Assembly: GCA_035610365.1 (NCBI GenBank)
Contig: CM069432.1
Location: 174,652,035-174,716,034, forward strand
Direction: 5' to 3'
From: Aquatica leii
Taxonomy: Eukaryota > Arthropoda > Insecta > Coleoptera > Lampyridae
Length of the DNA: 64,000 bases
Part shown: piece by piece, positions 1 through 11,500 of the stretch
How the letters are laid out: every line of letters begins with the position of its first letter
How positions within the stretch are numbered: the stretch's first letter is position 1
Program-made: the position numbers and the translations under genes
Notes under the pieces: generated by a model
The model's input: only the letters and a program-made list of their open reading frames with translations
Told to the model about the DNA's origin: nothing
Database searches by the model: none

Positions 1-2600
1 CGTTCTCGCACTTTACCCAACGTCTTCTTAATGCCAAAGTGTCCTCCTGATGTCCCATCGTGGAGATGCTTCAACACTTCGGTCACCCTGCTCTTCGGCA
101 CTACCAGCTGTAGTCTGTTTCCCGTGCCCTCGGCACTTTCTAGGGATCGCTTAAGAAGACCGTCTTCTACTATCAAGGAGTCCCACTGCGCCCAGTACGC
201 TTTGATATTTTTGCCCAAAGCACTCACTTTTTCCCAGGTTGGTCGTCGGCCGCTTTCTTTCCAGTCCAGGAGTAGTCTTATTTCAGGATCGTCTTCTTGT
301 TCGCGACGTAACTGCTCAGGTTCCCACTCATCATCAACCATAGCAGTTCTCCGGAGACATTCGACTTTTTCTTCCAGTCGCGAACAATGGCTACAGTCCG
401 CCGGACATGGTCTTCTGGACGAGGCATCAGCGTTTCGATGACTGCTTCCGGCACGGTGTTCTGTGTCATAGTCATACTCTTGCAGTCTCTCAATCCATCT
501 TGCCACTTGTCCTTCTGGGTTACGGAACTGCAGAAGCCATTTTAAAGCGGCGTGGTCTGTTCTCAGTAAAAATTTTCGTCCATACAAATACTTGTAGAAA
601 TGTTCGATGGACTTAACGACTGCTAACAGCTCCCTCCTAGTGACGCAATAATTCCTTTCTGGCCTGGACAAAACCTTGCTAAAATACGCGATAACCTTTT
701 CTTGTCCATCTTGAATCTGCGAAAGGACCGCGCCTATGGCCAGATTGCTTGCGTCGGTATCCAAAACAAACTTTCCATCTTCTCGTGGATAACTCAACAT
801 CGGCGAAGTGACTAGGGCCTGTTTTAGTTGAATTAAAGAATTTTCGCAGTCTTCATCCCATCTAAATTCTGCTTTTTCTTCGGTTAGTTTTGTCAATGGT
901 TTGGCAATATTGGCAAATCCGGGAACAAATCTTCTATAATAAGTGCACAACCCAAGGAAACTTCGGACCTGATGTTTGTCGATCGGTCTTGGCCATGCTT
1001 GCACTGCTCGGATTTTGTCTGGGTCAGCCCTTACTCCATCTCTAGATACGACGTGGCCAAGGTATTGGACTTCCTTTTTAAATACGTGGCACTTCTTTGG
1101 GCTCAGTTTGAGGTTAGCCCCACGTAATCTCTGAAACACTTCCTTCAAGTTGTTCAAGTGCTCTTCAAACGACCTTCCAACCACGATCACGTCGTCCAGG
1201 TAAACCAAACACGTCTTCCAAGACAATCCGCGCAAGATGGTCTCCATCAAACGCTCGAACGTTGCAGGAGCGTTACACAGGCCGAAGGGCATTACAGTGA
1301 ACTGCCACAAACCAGTTCCGATCGTAAAAGCTGTTTTTTCACGATCCTTGGGTTCTAATTCTACCTGCCAGTATCCACTCTTTAAATCTAACGTAGAAAA
1401 CCACTGGGATCCTGACAGGGTGTCTAGCGTATCGTCAATTCTGGGTAAAGGGTAGCTGTCCTTTTTGGTCACGTCGTTTAGCTGCCTGTAGTCTACGCAA
1501 AACCTCGTTGATCCATCCTTCTTCTTTACGAGTACCACTGGGGATGCCCATGGGCTACTTGAAGGTTCAATCACGCCTTCCCTCTCCATATCCGTAATTA
1601 TTTGTTCGGCTTCTTCTCTTTTTGCCAAAGGAAGTCTGCGTGGATGTTGTCGTATCGGCCGAGCGTCTCCGGTATTAATTTTATGTTTCACCACGTTAGT
1701 TCTTCCTTTGGAGCCACTCTCCAGCGCGAACACATCTTGGTACTCTTGGATCAACACTTTAACTTTAGCCAGCTGGTCTTGGCTGAGGTTTTCGCATTTG
1801 GTGGTAAGAATGTCCAATAGATGTTGTGGACACTTCTTCGGCGACGTATCTTCGTTCGACTTCACGCATCTCACAATTTGTGATAGTGGCGTGCATTGGC
1901 CTACCACGGTCTTCTTTTTCAGCGTTACAGGATCTGAATTGATGTTTAAGATCCTTACTGGCATCGTCTTCTTTACTCGTACTAAAGTTCTGCCAACGAG
2001 TAGTCCCTTTTCAACTAAGCCGCCCTCCATTGGTTCAATAGCGCGTATGTAGCCTTCCCGGAGACTTCCATCCAGGCGTGCCGTCACCACACTTTCAGTC
2101 CTTGCAGGCAGAGTCACGTCTTCACTCAATAAGACTCGCACGGCTGCCTTCTCTGACGAATGAAAAGGAATTTCTTCATTGTCGATCTTCAGGACATCGT
2201 TCTTCATATCCAAATGGAACCCATACTTCTTTATCACGTCCATTCCCAGGATAACTTCTTCCGTGATGTCGGCTACCAGTACTTGATGGTCGAGTACTCC
2301 ATTTCCCAAACCAATGGTTACTTTGACTTGTCCGTGAGTAGGTATTTCGTCGCCCGTCGCTGTTCGAAGTCGTACTGTTACTGGTGATGTCTTCTCGTTT
2401 TCCAATAAGATGTCAGGACGAATGATGGTCTTCGTCGCTCCCGTGTCAACCAGTAACTGGACGCTTCTCCCATTGATCTTGCCATCGAGATAAATGCTAT
2501 GCAATTGCTCTCTAGGCGATGCCATTTGGATTGTAACCTCCGGAGTTTGACTAGATGAGATTAGTTTTTGTTTCTTTCGCTCGCCTCGTTCCAAATTTTC
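1..2600 (-). pseudogene. Pol region of the first Ty3/gypsy element (PR, RT, RNase H, start of IN)
   Basis: On the minus strand the protease motif LLVDTGATKTIIRP lies near 2420-2465. Reverse transcriptase follows, with the catalytic YLDD motif near 1180-1200. RNase H spans about 540-800 (LDTDASNLAIGAVL, then FLLRTDHAALKWLL). The integrase zinc-binding region is entered at the window edge (HDGTSGGHFGIKKTLGK at about 1-60). Fossil copy. Confidence 0.85.
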
Positions 2601-2639
2601 GAAGGCTCTTCTAGTCCTCTTCTTAGGTTTGGTACGATG

Positions 2640-3848
2640 CTGTCGTACATGGCCTATTTCATCGCAGTTCAAAGCTGTCACTCCTCTTTCCCGAAGTATT
2701 CGTCGCGCTATCTCCTCGATGCTTTCCAGTGTCTGCGCGGGTACTTCTGTAGCACAGCAGAGTCTATGACCATCTCGTTGCGATGCTTGTTTTGCTGCTT
2801 CAAACTCCAAAGCATGCACCAAAGCGTCATCCAATGTCTTCGGTCGAGCTAACCGGAGAGTCTGCTGTGTTTCGCTGTCTCGAAGGCCGTCTACAAAAGT
2901 TTGAATAGCCAACTTCTCCAAGAAGGTATCTGGTGCTGTAGGATACGCAAGCCGTGTTAATCTAGCGATGTCAGCCTCAAACTCTTAAAGACTTTCGGCA
3001 GCTTTTTGAACCCGACTTTTAATTTGAGCTTGGTATACTTGTTGAAGATGAGCATCCCCATATCTCATTTCTAATCGTGATATTAAGAGTTCGTAATTTT
3101 CTTGCAGATGGTCCGGAACAGTTTGTAAAATTCCCAGCGCTTCTCTACGTAAGGGCACGATTAAAGACGTCGCTTTCTGCTTGTTGCTCCAACCATTAGC
3201 AGTAGCTGCGGCTTCAAACTGCTTGTAGTAGGTTGACCATGGAACTTTACCATCAAAATTCGGTGGTACAACTTTGAACTTGTGAGTGTTTTCTTCACGA
3301 TGGTCCATTATTAAATCCTCACTCGTGACGCTTCCTTCGCCGTGACAATTCATCTGCTTCATTCTTTCTTCAATCAGTTTTATTCTGTCTTCTAATTTGT
3401 CCTCTATTGCTTCTATTTTCTCATTCACAGAATCGCAAATTTCTTCTTTTAAGTTTAACATGTCTGCTTGGGTTTCCTCTTGAACAATTTTAATTTGATT
3501 TTCTATGCTCGTTCGTATTTCTTCTTTTAAACTTCTAGAACTTTCCTCCATTTTTTGAGAATGTTCAGAGAGTTTTTCTTCCATTTTTCTTGAATTTTCC
3601 GACAGTTTTTCTTTAATTTTCTGTGAATTTTGGTAAAACTTTTCTTCTATTTTCTGCGAATTTTCTTCCGTTTTTCTAGAATTTTCTTCCATCTTCTGAG
3701 AATTTTCTTCCATTTTCCTATTCATCGATTCCTGACCATTTTTGATTGATTCAAGAAATTCAAATAGCTTTGCATCCATTTTAACTGCTTGCGAACGCGT
3801 CACCGGCATAAATTTAAATATAACACGAATATAAAGTTTTAAATACAC
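2640..3848 (-). pseudogene. Gag region of the first Ty3/gypsy element
   Basis: Structural protein of the fossil element. After a short basic start it has a long charged stretch at about residues 25-125, built from repeats of the type xENSxKxEE in heptad-like spacing, predicted to form a coiled coil. A Gag core follows with the motif PPNFDGKVPWSTYYKQFEAA, typical of insect Ty3/gypsy Gag, and then a CCHC-like knuckle near 2640-2690 (CDEIGH). Broken. Confidence 0.8.
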
Positions 3849-4128
3849 TACTTTTTAAAATGCAGTTTTTATATAACACAAAATTTAATAACGATTCACT
3901 TATTAATATTAAACCACGGAAACGACTTTAATTAATATCGCAATCACGCACTTGTTAAAAGAAAAAGTTTAATAAACACTATTTTAACTTTATAAATGAA
4001 CACGCTTATCGCGAATCTTAACAGATATTTACGCAATGTTTTTATTACGGGTGCGATATCAAATAACCTAATGGTATTCACACTAAAAATCGCGAACGGT
4101 TTGATACCTCAACACCTGACGCCACTGT

Positions 4129-4596
4129 TACAATTTATTTATTATTAACTATTTTATTTATAACGACTAGAACTACGTTTACTTATTCTAGAAATATATA
4201 CACTTTTAAATTAACCGAGCTAATTAAATCTAATAATAATATTTAATAAAAACACTTACACTATAATTTATGTATAACCGTTGTATAACACTTAAGATAA
4301 GATAACGTTCTCGGATTTCACACTTGTTTACACTAATTATCACATACACGATTATTCTCGATTTATTTATGTAGACAAACACGTGCTAACGATACGTATT
4401 TATTTCAACTTGATAATCTTCTTAATACAGCTGCATTCGCGTTTCGACAATAACTGACCTACGATTTCCATCTTCGGCTTTTATAGACATCGGCGAATTC
4501 TTCTCGATCGTTCCTCACTTTTCGCTATATCTTCTAGAAACTAGATAACAGTTCTAGAAGGCTCTTGTATTTGCAAGTAATTTCTCGGACGTTTCA
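4129..4596 (-). repeat. 5' LTR of the first Ty3/gypsy element, with TATA box
   Basis: The inner end is taken at 4129, where the minus strand reads ...TTGTAACA and then GTGGCGTCAGGTG, a possible primer binding site that I could not assign to a tRNA. The minus strand carries TATAAAAG at 4485-4478, the likely LTR promoter. The outer end near 4596 is a guess, based on where sequence resembling the neighbouring foldback repeat resumes (compare 4597-4620 with 4780-4810). Confidence 0.5.
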
Positions 4597-4627
4597 ATAT
4601 TTAAGGTTAACCGCAGTTTCTGTTTGA

Positions 4628-5256
4628 ACGATGACAATGATAGTAATAATTCTATTTCAATTAATGAAATGCTGTAATAATCTTAGTAGCAAAAAGTTAA
4701 AGTGAAATAATTGTATTATTTGTATTCATGTCTATTATAATAAAATCCTTTTGTTTAAAATTTATCTAATTTTAAATTTAAAATATTTAAGGTTAACCTC
4801 AGTTTCTTATTGTAACTATCGGTCAATGTATATGATTTCATTAAAATAGTATTTATTAATTAATAAGACTGCTAATTTAATGAACATCAATTAATTGATA
4901 TACATGCAACTTTTCAGAAATTGGTTAAATAAAGTTAAATTAGATAAATTTTAAACAAAAGGATTTTATTATCATAGACATGAATACAAATAAAATACAA
5001 TTATTTCACTTTAACTTTTTGCTACTAAGATTATTACAGCATTTCATTAATTGTAATAGAATTATTACTATCATTGTCATCGTTATTATATATTTTTGTA
5101 ATTAATGGCTTATGGTAACTGAAATATGAAATTGAATCTACAAAAATTAGTTAATTGATTTACAAAAATTTGTATTCATGTCTATGATAATAAAATCCTT
5201 TTGTTTAAAATTTATCTAATTTAACTTTATTTAACCAATTTCTGAAAAGTTGCATG
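4628..5256. repeat. Nested inverted repeats (foldback cluster)
   Basis: The segment at about 4628-4775 is repeated in reverse complement at about 4943-5087, with CAAAAGGATTTTATT and the neighbouring TTTTTGCTAC as landmarks. A third partial copy at 5170-5256 is inverted relative to about 4905-4995. No coding potential. Probably two or more copies of one AT-rich foldback MITE. Confidence 0.75.
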
Positions 5257-5348
5257 TAGATCATTTTGCGAAAAATAAGGCCATAAAGAAGTTTCACTTC
5301 TTACATGTGTACACTAGTACACGCCCTAATTTTTTATGTTGAGTTATT

Positions 5349-5600
5349 CTATGTTTTAATAATTGTTTGTTTGGTTTGACTTATATAGACTGCGGGGCAA
5401 TTAATACAATTAATTTGGTAGATGATATTAAAGTTAGAGGATTTATCGATGTTATCTTTTAGGTTTGTGTATATATTATGACCAAGAGTGTTTGTATTTT
5501 TAAAAGCTAGATTAATGTTGTGTTTGATTAAAATTTTTGCTAATTTTTCTGACAGTGTGTATACATATGGTATAGATATATATGAAGGTGTATGAGTAAT
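5349..5600 (-). mobile_element. Penelope-like retroelement, 3' fragment
   Basis: The minus strand encodes the end of a Penelope-type polyprotein: the region after the reverse transcriptase (IPYVYTLSEKLAKILIKHNI, then NIYTNLKD), followed by the start of a GIY-YIG endonuclease (INCINCPAVYISQTKQT). In known elements this reads roughly C-x2-C-x3-YIGQT, so the match is good but decayed. The fragment is 5' truncated, which is usual for this class, and stops before the rest of the endonuclease. Confidence 0.6.
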
Positions 5601-5818
5601 TTCAATATTGAATAATGGACCAAAAAAATTGGGTTGAAGTTGAAAATTATCAACTGTATTGTACCCAGTGAACACAAGATGTCCCATGTACATCCTCTGT
5701 ATATAATTTTTGTGACCTGAGAAGTCATAGGGATGTACTTTAAAAGGCCCTATGTCCGCAATAATTATGTACTCAGGATGTAATAAATGATGTACTGTCA
5801 ACATAATATAACGTTCCA

Positions 5819-5980
5819 GGTACATCAAAATATTATATACCTAGGACGTGGTATTACGTCCCAAGTACATCGGAATATCATATACCTGCGACGTAATATT
5901 ACGTCTTAGGTACATCGGAATATTATATACCTGCGACGTAATAATATGCACCAGGTACATCGGAATAATATATACATATA
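5819..5980. repeat. 45-bp tandem repeat, about 3.5 copies
   Basis: The motif TACATCGGAATATTATATAC starts at 5821, 5866, 5911 and 5956, an exact 45-bp period, each followed by a GACGTAATATTACGTC-type palindrome in the first three units. Short and AT-rich; open frames through it are a by-product of the period being divisible by three. Confidence 0.9.
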
Positions 5981-5983
5981 CAC

Positions 5984-6564
5984 AGGGTGTTATTAAAAAA
6001 ACCTTAAAACCTTACACAATTTGTCAAGTTACCGATTAAAACAAAAAAAACTGAAATAGGCTTATGTTAAATGCTCAAAGGTTTTTGAAATATGATGTAA
6101 TAAAGAAATCATTATTATTTTAGAGTACCTATGTTAGTTATTCCCACCGCTGAAATACATTTTTTAGTCATTATAAAAATAATTTTATTGTTGAATCCTA
6201 GCAACAAAATAATTTAAAACATTTATCATAAAAAAAATAACAGCGAAATTATTTGACAATGGGTAACTTTACTTTTGCGGAATATACCGATATGCATTTG
6301 TGCACTTTTGCTTGGAAGGCGAATGAAGACAATTTGAACATCTTCTGTAATATCTTTAAGCAGGATAAAGTTAAATAAGTTATTGATCATGTTTATGAGT
6401 TTGTTTGGTGATTTATATATTTAAATTATTTAAAAATATTTTTCAATTTCTTTATAAGACCATATTTCGACAACCGTTGAGTTTTGAACATAAGTTTATT
6501 TCTTGTCTTAATCAGTATTCTAACTTAACAAAGTTTATAAGGTTTTTTTTTTAATTAACACCCT
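5984..6564. mobile_element. MITE derived from a mariner-type element
   Basis: The ends AGGGTGTTATTAAAAAAACC (5984) and its imperfect inverse ending at 6564 form terminal inverted repeats next to TA-rich flanks. Inside, 6258-6378 reads as a 39-codon open frame (MGNFTFAEYTDMHLCTFAWK...) that resembles the N-terminal helix-turn-helix (DUF4817 type, consensus around EYADMHLIYGEA) found in insect mariner-like proteins. The rest of the transposase is gone, so this is a non-autonomous remnant. Confidence 0.65.
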
Positions 6565-6931
6565 ATATATAATATTCGAAAAACAAATATGTATAAACCT
6601 TGTAAAATAAAAGAAAAAAATGATTTACAAATTTTCTCTAATAGTTCAGACTCACCAATATGTATAAAAAATAAAAGCCTAATACAAAATTAAAATAAAT
6701 TATTTTTAAAATATTACACAAACAAAAATAAACTTTTCGAATGCTCAAACAGATATGAAAAATATAAAATTTAAATTGATTTTTTAAATTTTTTTTATAA
6801 GATAAACGTTGTGGCCAGTGTCGCAACCAATCAGCCACAACTTCTTCAAAATTTTTTTCTTATATGTTATAACTCTTCGTAATTAAATCTGAAGTTAAAC
6901 TAAACAATTATAAATTAACCAAAAAAAAACC
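6565..6931. other. AT-rich spacer, no gene seen
   Basis: No open frame of interest and no clear repeat pair. It lies between the mariner MITE and the last exon of the decayed DUF4806-type gene, whose 3' untranslated region may cover part of it. Confidence 0.6.
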
Positions 6932-7350
6932 TTACTCCAGCTTACTTTTTGTAATATTTATAGTGTAATCTGCAGATGCGGAACATTTTGCGGTCGCCTC
7001 GTTTGAAATTAGGTATTTATGTGTCCTCTTTGTCCCTGAACCACCAATACTGTACATATTGTTCCTTAAAAAACAAGATCAATTAATATGATTAATTATT
7101 AGAACATTACTTACAAATTTTGCTTCATTAATAAAGATATCAAATTCAGTGATGTCGTCCACAGTATTCAGGGGTAGCATTTTTTTGATGTCGTCGAAAT
7201 TGCTTATTGTAGCCGGCTTGCTCGATTTTAGGCACTTAAAAATTTCACTACAGTGAATTTTATTTCCTCAAATTGTTTTTTCATGCCTTTTATGTCCGAT
7301 AATTCCTTCTTGACATCCTTCAATTCAGACAATATTTCATGGAGTTTTAC
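6932..7350 (-). pseudogene. DUF4806-type gene remnant (last two exons)
   Basis: Two minus-strand exons can be read. The first (7350-7115) follows a TTTTCAG acceptor and encodes a coiled-coil stretch (HEILSELKDVKKELSDIKGM), then KPATISNFDDIKKMLPLNTV. It ends at an AAATTT|gtaagt donor. The second (7064-6932) follows TTTTTTAAG and encodes SIGGSGTKRTHKYLISNEAT to a TAA stop. The LPLxT...IGG pattern matches the DUF4806 domain of unknown function, common in insect multigene families. The reading frame shifts within the first exon and the splice phases do not join cleanly, so it looks decayed. A possible upstream exon (ILSERSGLSLQSEG) ends near 7410. Confidence 0.55.
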
Positions 7351-7494
7351 TGAAAAACGATTGAAATTATTTATTTTTCATTTTTTCTGGAGAGTTTATT
7401 AAAGTTACCTTCCGATTGTAAACTTAACCCACTTCGCTCAGATAGTATTACGAAATTTGAAATGTTGATAAATCGGTTGTTATAAACGTACCTT

Positions 7495-7740
7495 CCCAAT
7501 CAGCAAGGAAACGTTTTTTTCACGTTTTAAAAACGTTACAACGTTTTAAAATACTCAAAACAAAAAATGTTTTTCAAAAAAATATTTTTGTTGCGTTTTA
7601 AAAATATTTCATTTAAACATTGATATTGAAATATTTAAGTAAAAACGTTTTTTATGTTACTAAAAAATGTTTTAGAAAACATTTTTTAGTAACATAAAAA
7701 ACGTTTTTACTTTATTAGAAATTATACTTTTGCTTGCTTT
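7495..7740. repeat. Inverted-repeat element end with a near-perfect hairpin
   Basis: Begins CCCAATCAGCAAGGAAAC and is rich in AAAAACGTT/AACATTTTT. At 7638-7711 two arms of about 36 bp (AAAACGTTTTTTATGTTACT and onward, and its inverse) are separated by only 1-2 bases, a hairpin. The same terminal motif in inverse orientation closes a related sequence at 14541-14558. Confidence 0.6.
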
Positions 7741-8313
7741 CACCTATACATCTTTTTCTTTTATATATTGTAACAAAAACACAATTATATAAAATTTTGT
7801 TACATATTATTAATAAATACATGTTAAACCTTTTCGTTTTTATAAAAACTTCCTTGCAAATTTGAGTTAAGTACTTAATAGCCGCGTTTGCGCAAAGTAC
7901 TTGATAAGATGGCGATTTTGTATATTATAATTGCATTATATTTTAAGCTTCAGCGAAACAACGATTTCCATGGTATTACTCGCTATGCTGTGTAATGTAT
8001 TGTTAGTGTATCAGTTTAATTGTTTTCTAATTCGCGTTCTAGCTAAACTCAAATCAATGCTTTTATTGTCAGCATTTATTATGATGGTACGTTTTTCTTT
8101 GGTTTTTGTTGCAAGAAATTTTGCTGAAGTATAATGTTATTTGTTACAGCAGTTGTAGACTAAAACGCTGATTCTATGTACTTCATGATTTCCATTCTTT
8201 GTGATGTTTTAAGGTTATCAAATTGTTATGATATTGGCCAAATGGGAGATTTGAACATGCACAATAACCAATTAATCTTGGTATGTAATTTTTTCTGATA
8301 TTGATGCAGCATT
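7741..8313. other. No gene recognised
   Basis: AT-rich sequence between the hairpin element and the target duplication of the Ty1/copia insertion. A 67-codon hydrophobic frame at 7931-8134 has no conserved motif and I do not call it a gene. Confidence 0.5.
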
Positions 8314-8318
8314 ATTTT

Positions 8319-8525
8319 TGTTGTAAATAACTGTATTTTTTATCAATAAATACACACGAAAAATGCACACTAGTATTTTATTACATTAGTTCTTAACGGT
8401 AACAAAAACAACAACAACGATTACATTTTATATTGTGTCTAAATATTGAAATATACTAACTTATTTTATTGAGGCAATATTGCCAACGCAAAACCACAGA
8501 AAATAAATATACCTTATTTTCAATA
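8319..8525 (-). repeat. 3' LTR of the first Ty1/copia element
   Basis: 207 bp, plus-strand ends TGTTGTAAATA...TTTTCAATA. On the element's own strand it starts TATTG and ends CAACA, an atypical 5' terminus, but the shared sequence and the ATTTT target duplication both require this boundary. Confidence 0.9.
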
Positions 8526-8569
8526 CTTTCCCTTTTTAAGTAGCCAAATTGCATACATTACATAAATAT

Positions 8570-11500
8570 TTAATTAACCTGACTATTACTAGGGTTTGAC
8601 ATTTTCAACCCGTACACACAATTGTCATGTTTTACCCTGGGTAACGCTTTCGTTAACACATCAGCAGTCATTTCCTCACTTCTTAAATGCTTAATGTCAA
8701 TGAACTTATTATTAAAACACTCCCTGATAAAATGATACCTAATGTCAATGTGTTTGGTTCTTTTATGATACACAGGATTTTTTACCAAATCGATCGCTCC
8801 CTGATTGTCACTATACATTGTTACTCGACAGTTTGTCCCTCCCAAAAGTTCATGTACAATGTTTTTTAAAAATATTGCCTCTTTGGAGGCTTCTGACAAA
8901 GCCATGTACTCTGCCTCTGCAGTCGACAGTGCAACAGATTTTTGTTTTTTTGACTCCCATGATATTGTGTTACCACTAAATTTGAATATATATCCTGTGT
9001 AGGATTTTCGGTCAATAATATCCCCGCCCCAATCAGCATCAGCAAATCCGACCACCCAATCATCAGATTTAGTAAATACAAGTCCTAATTCGGAAGTACC
9101 CTTGAGGTAACGAAGCACTCGCTTCGCTAACAACCAAGCTTCCTTGTTATAACAATTATTAAACTGGCTCAGAAAACTGACCGCATAACAAATATCTGGC
9201 CTCGTACATACAGCCAAGTACATGAGGGACCCAATTAACCCTTGATATGGCACATCAACCTTACCTTTATCAGTCTCAGTGCATTCGTTAATGAGTTTAC
9301 TACACACTAGAGGTGTTGATACAGGATTGGCCTCCGACATCCCATATTTCACAAGCAATTTTGAAATATAATCTTTTTGGCATATTACCATCCTATCAGA
9401 ACTGTCATAGCTTATATTAATTCCCAAGAAATGCTTAATTTTACCAAGGTCCTTAATCTTAAATTCCTCAGACAGCCCATCCTTTACAGTTTTACATAAT
9501 TCAGAATCATTATAAATTAACAGAAAATCATCAACATACAAAGCAAACAAGATTAAATACTTATCACTACGTTTAAAATACACGCAAGGTTCATAGTTCG
9601 ACTTTGTAAAACCTATTTTATAAAGAACTGCATCTACCTTTTGGTTCCAGACTCTGGAAGCCTGTTTTAACCCATAGATTGCTCGGCCTAAGAGGCATAC
9701 CTTTTTAGGATAATCTTTATCTACACACTCTTCTGGTTGTTCCATATAAACTGTTTCACACAACTCGCCATTTAAAAATGCTGTCTCTACATCAATGTGG
9801 TCAACAGTCATGCCTAGCCTAACAGCAGTTGAAAGTAACAACCAAAATGTACTAAATCTAATTACGGGCGAAAAGGTTTCTTTATAATCCAACCCATATC
9901 GTTGGGTAAAGCCTTTCGCAACTAACCTTGCTTTGTATTTAATCCCAAAATTGACATCATATTTAATTTTAAACACCCATTTATTTTTTACAACATTTTT
10001 GTCCTTAGGACGATCAACTAATACCCAGGTATTATTTAATTTCAGACTTTCAAGCTCACAATTTATAGCTTCTTCCCACCTATCAGCTTCGACTGATTTT
10101 CTAGCCTCACTTATATTACTAGGTTCTAAATTATTACATGCAGAAGCATAAAAATTTACCTCATAGTCATCAAAAGATACCTTTTTTCTTTCCCTGATTG
10201 GATACCTTCTCTCCTTTCCAGTTGGTGTACCAAATACCTCAAGGGAGAAACCCTCTTTGTCAACTGTTTCTTCAGCTTGAGATTGAACCTCAACAACCTC
10301 AGGAGCAGGTTGCTCTTCACTGACAGTCTCAACGAGAATAGGGTCACCAGTCCAGAAAACATTAAGTGTAGAAGCACCATCCTCATTAGCCTCAACAGTT
10401 ACAGCGCTGTTCTTTTTCTGTTGTTCTATTGGGTTGATAGAACTGTCTGACACAGACTTCGGTTGAAACTGCTCACCAATATTCTCCGCCTCTTCTACAA
10501 CTTTACTCGATTTTATTGTAATGGATTCTTCATTTTTGAAGATGACATTACGACTCCTAATCACCTTGTCCTGCTCAGGAAGCCACACTCGAAATCCATC
10601 CTTTTCGTCACAGTAACCAACAAAGTAACCTTTGGTACTTTTCTTGTCCCACTTTCTCCTCTTTTCTTTTGGAATGTGAACATAGCATTCAGTTCCAAAA
10701 ACTCTAAAATGGTCAATGTTATTTACCTTTTTGTTTGACCAAAGTTCAATGGGAGATTTGCTTTTGATTTTTGTTGGACCTGTCCTATTTAAAACAAAAG
10801 CAGCAGTATTCACTGCCTCTGCCCATAGTCGAATAGGCAATTTCTTGGCGTGTAGTAAAGATCTTCCACTTTCTACTAAAGTTCTGTTCTCCCGCTCCGT
10901 GGGATTCTGCTCAGGGGTGTGAGGCATTGTCACTCGAAAAGCTATTCCGTGCTCTTCTAATAAACGCCTTACATTGAAGTTATCAAATTCACCGCCTCCG
11001 TCCGTAAGTAGGCACTGGATACGTATTCCTGCAGTTATGGCCTCTTGAATAAATATTTTCAGACACTCAATTGTTTCATCCTTTTTCCGGAGAAAAAAGA
11101 CACGACGAAATTTCGAAAAAACGTCTTTCAAACACAGAAAGTACATTGAGTTACCAACTGACTTGACTTGCATTGGACCACAGAGATCACCACTTATTAA
11201 TCCTCCAGGGACAACGGGTCGCTCACTTCTGTCATGAAATGAAGCTCTTGTTTGTTTCCCCATTACACATCCTTCACAAAAATCTTCACCCTTTGAAGGC
11301 AAACACACTTCAATGTCATGTTCTTTTAACACACTTTTCACGTGCTTCTTGTTTTGATGACACAAGCGTTCGTGCCACACTTGAAGTGAAGTTTTACTTA
11401 CAGCTGATAAGGCCTGTTCCTGTACACAAACCCGCATGTTGAGTATGTACAAGCCATTGCTTGTTCTTACTCCAGTAAGTCGAGAGATGCCATGTTTCTG

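Larger units (their letters stand above)
1..4596 (-). mobile_element. Ty3/gypsy LTR retrotransposon fossil, 3' part outside window
   Basis: A minus-strand Ty3/gypsy element whose 3' end lies beyond the window start. Order on the minus strand: 5' LTR (about 4129-4596), gag with a coiled coil and a zinc knuckle, protease, reverse transcriptase, RNase H, and the first part of integrase at the window edge. The coding part carries at least one break, so it is a fossil. Only one LTR is visible, so age cannot be estimated. The outer LTR end is uncertain because the second copy and the target duplication are not in view. Confidence 0.9.

Noticed and set aside
5819-5980. Regularly spaced repeat resembling a CRISPR array
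   Set aside because: The units are contiguous tandem copies without unique spacers, in animal nuclear DNA.
7931-8134. 67-codon hydrophobic frame as a membrane protein gene
   Set aside because: No conserved motif, no splice or promoter support, typical of AT-rich noise.
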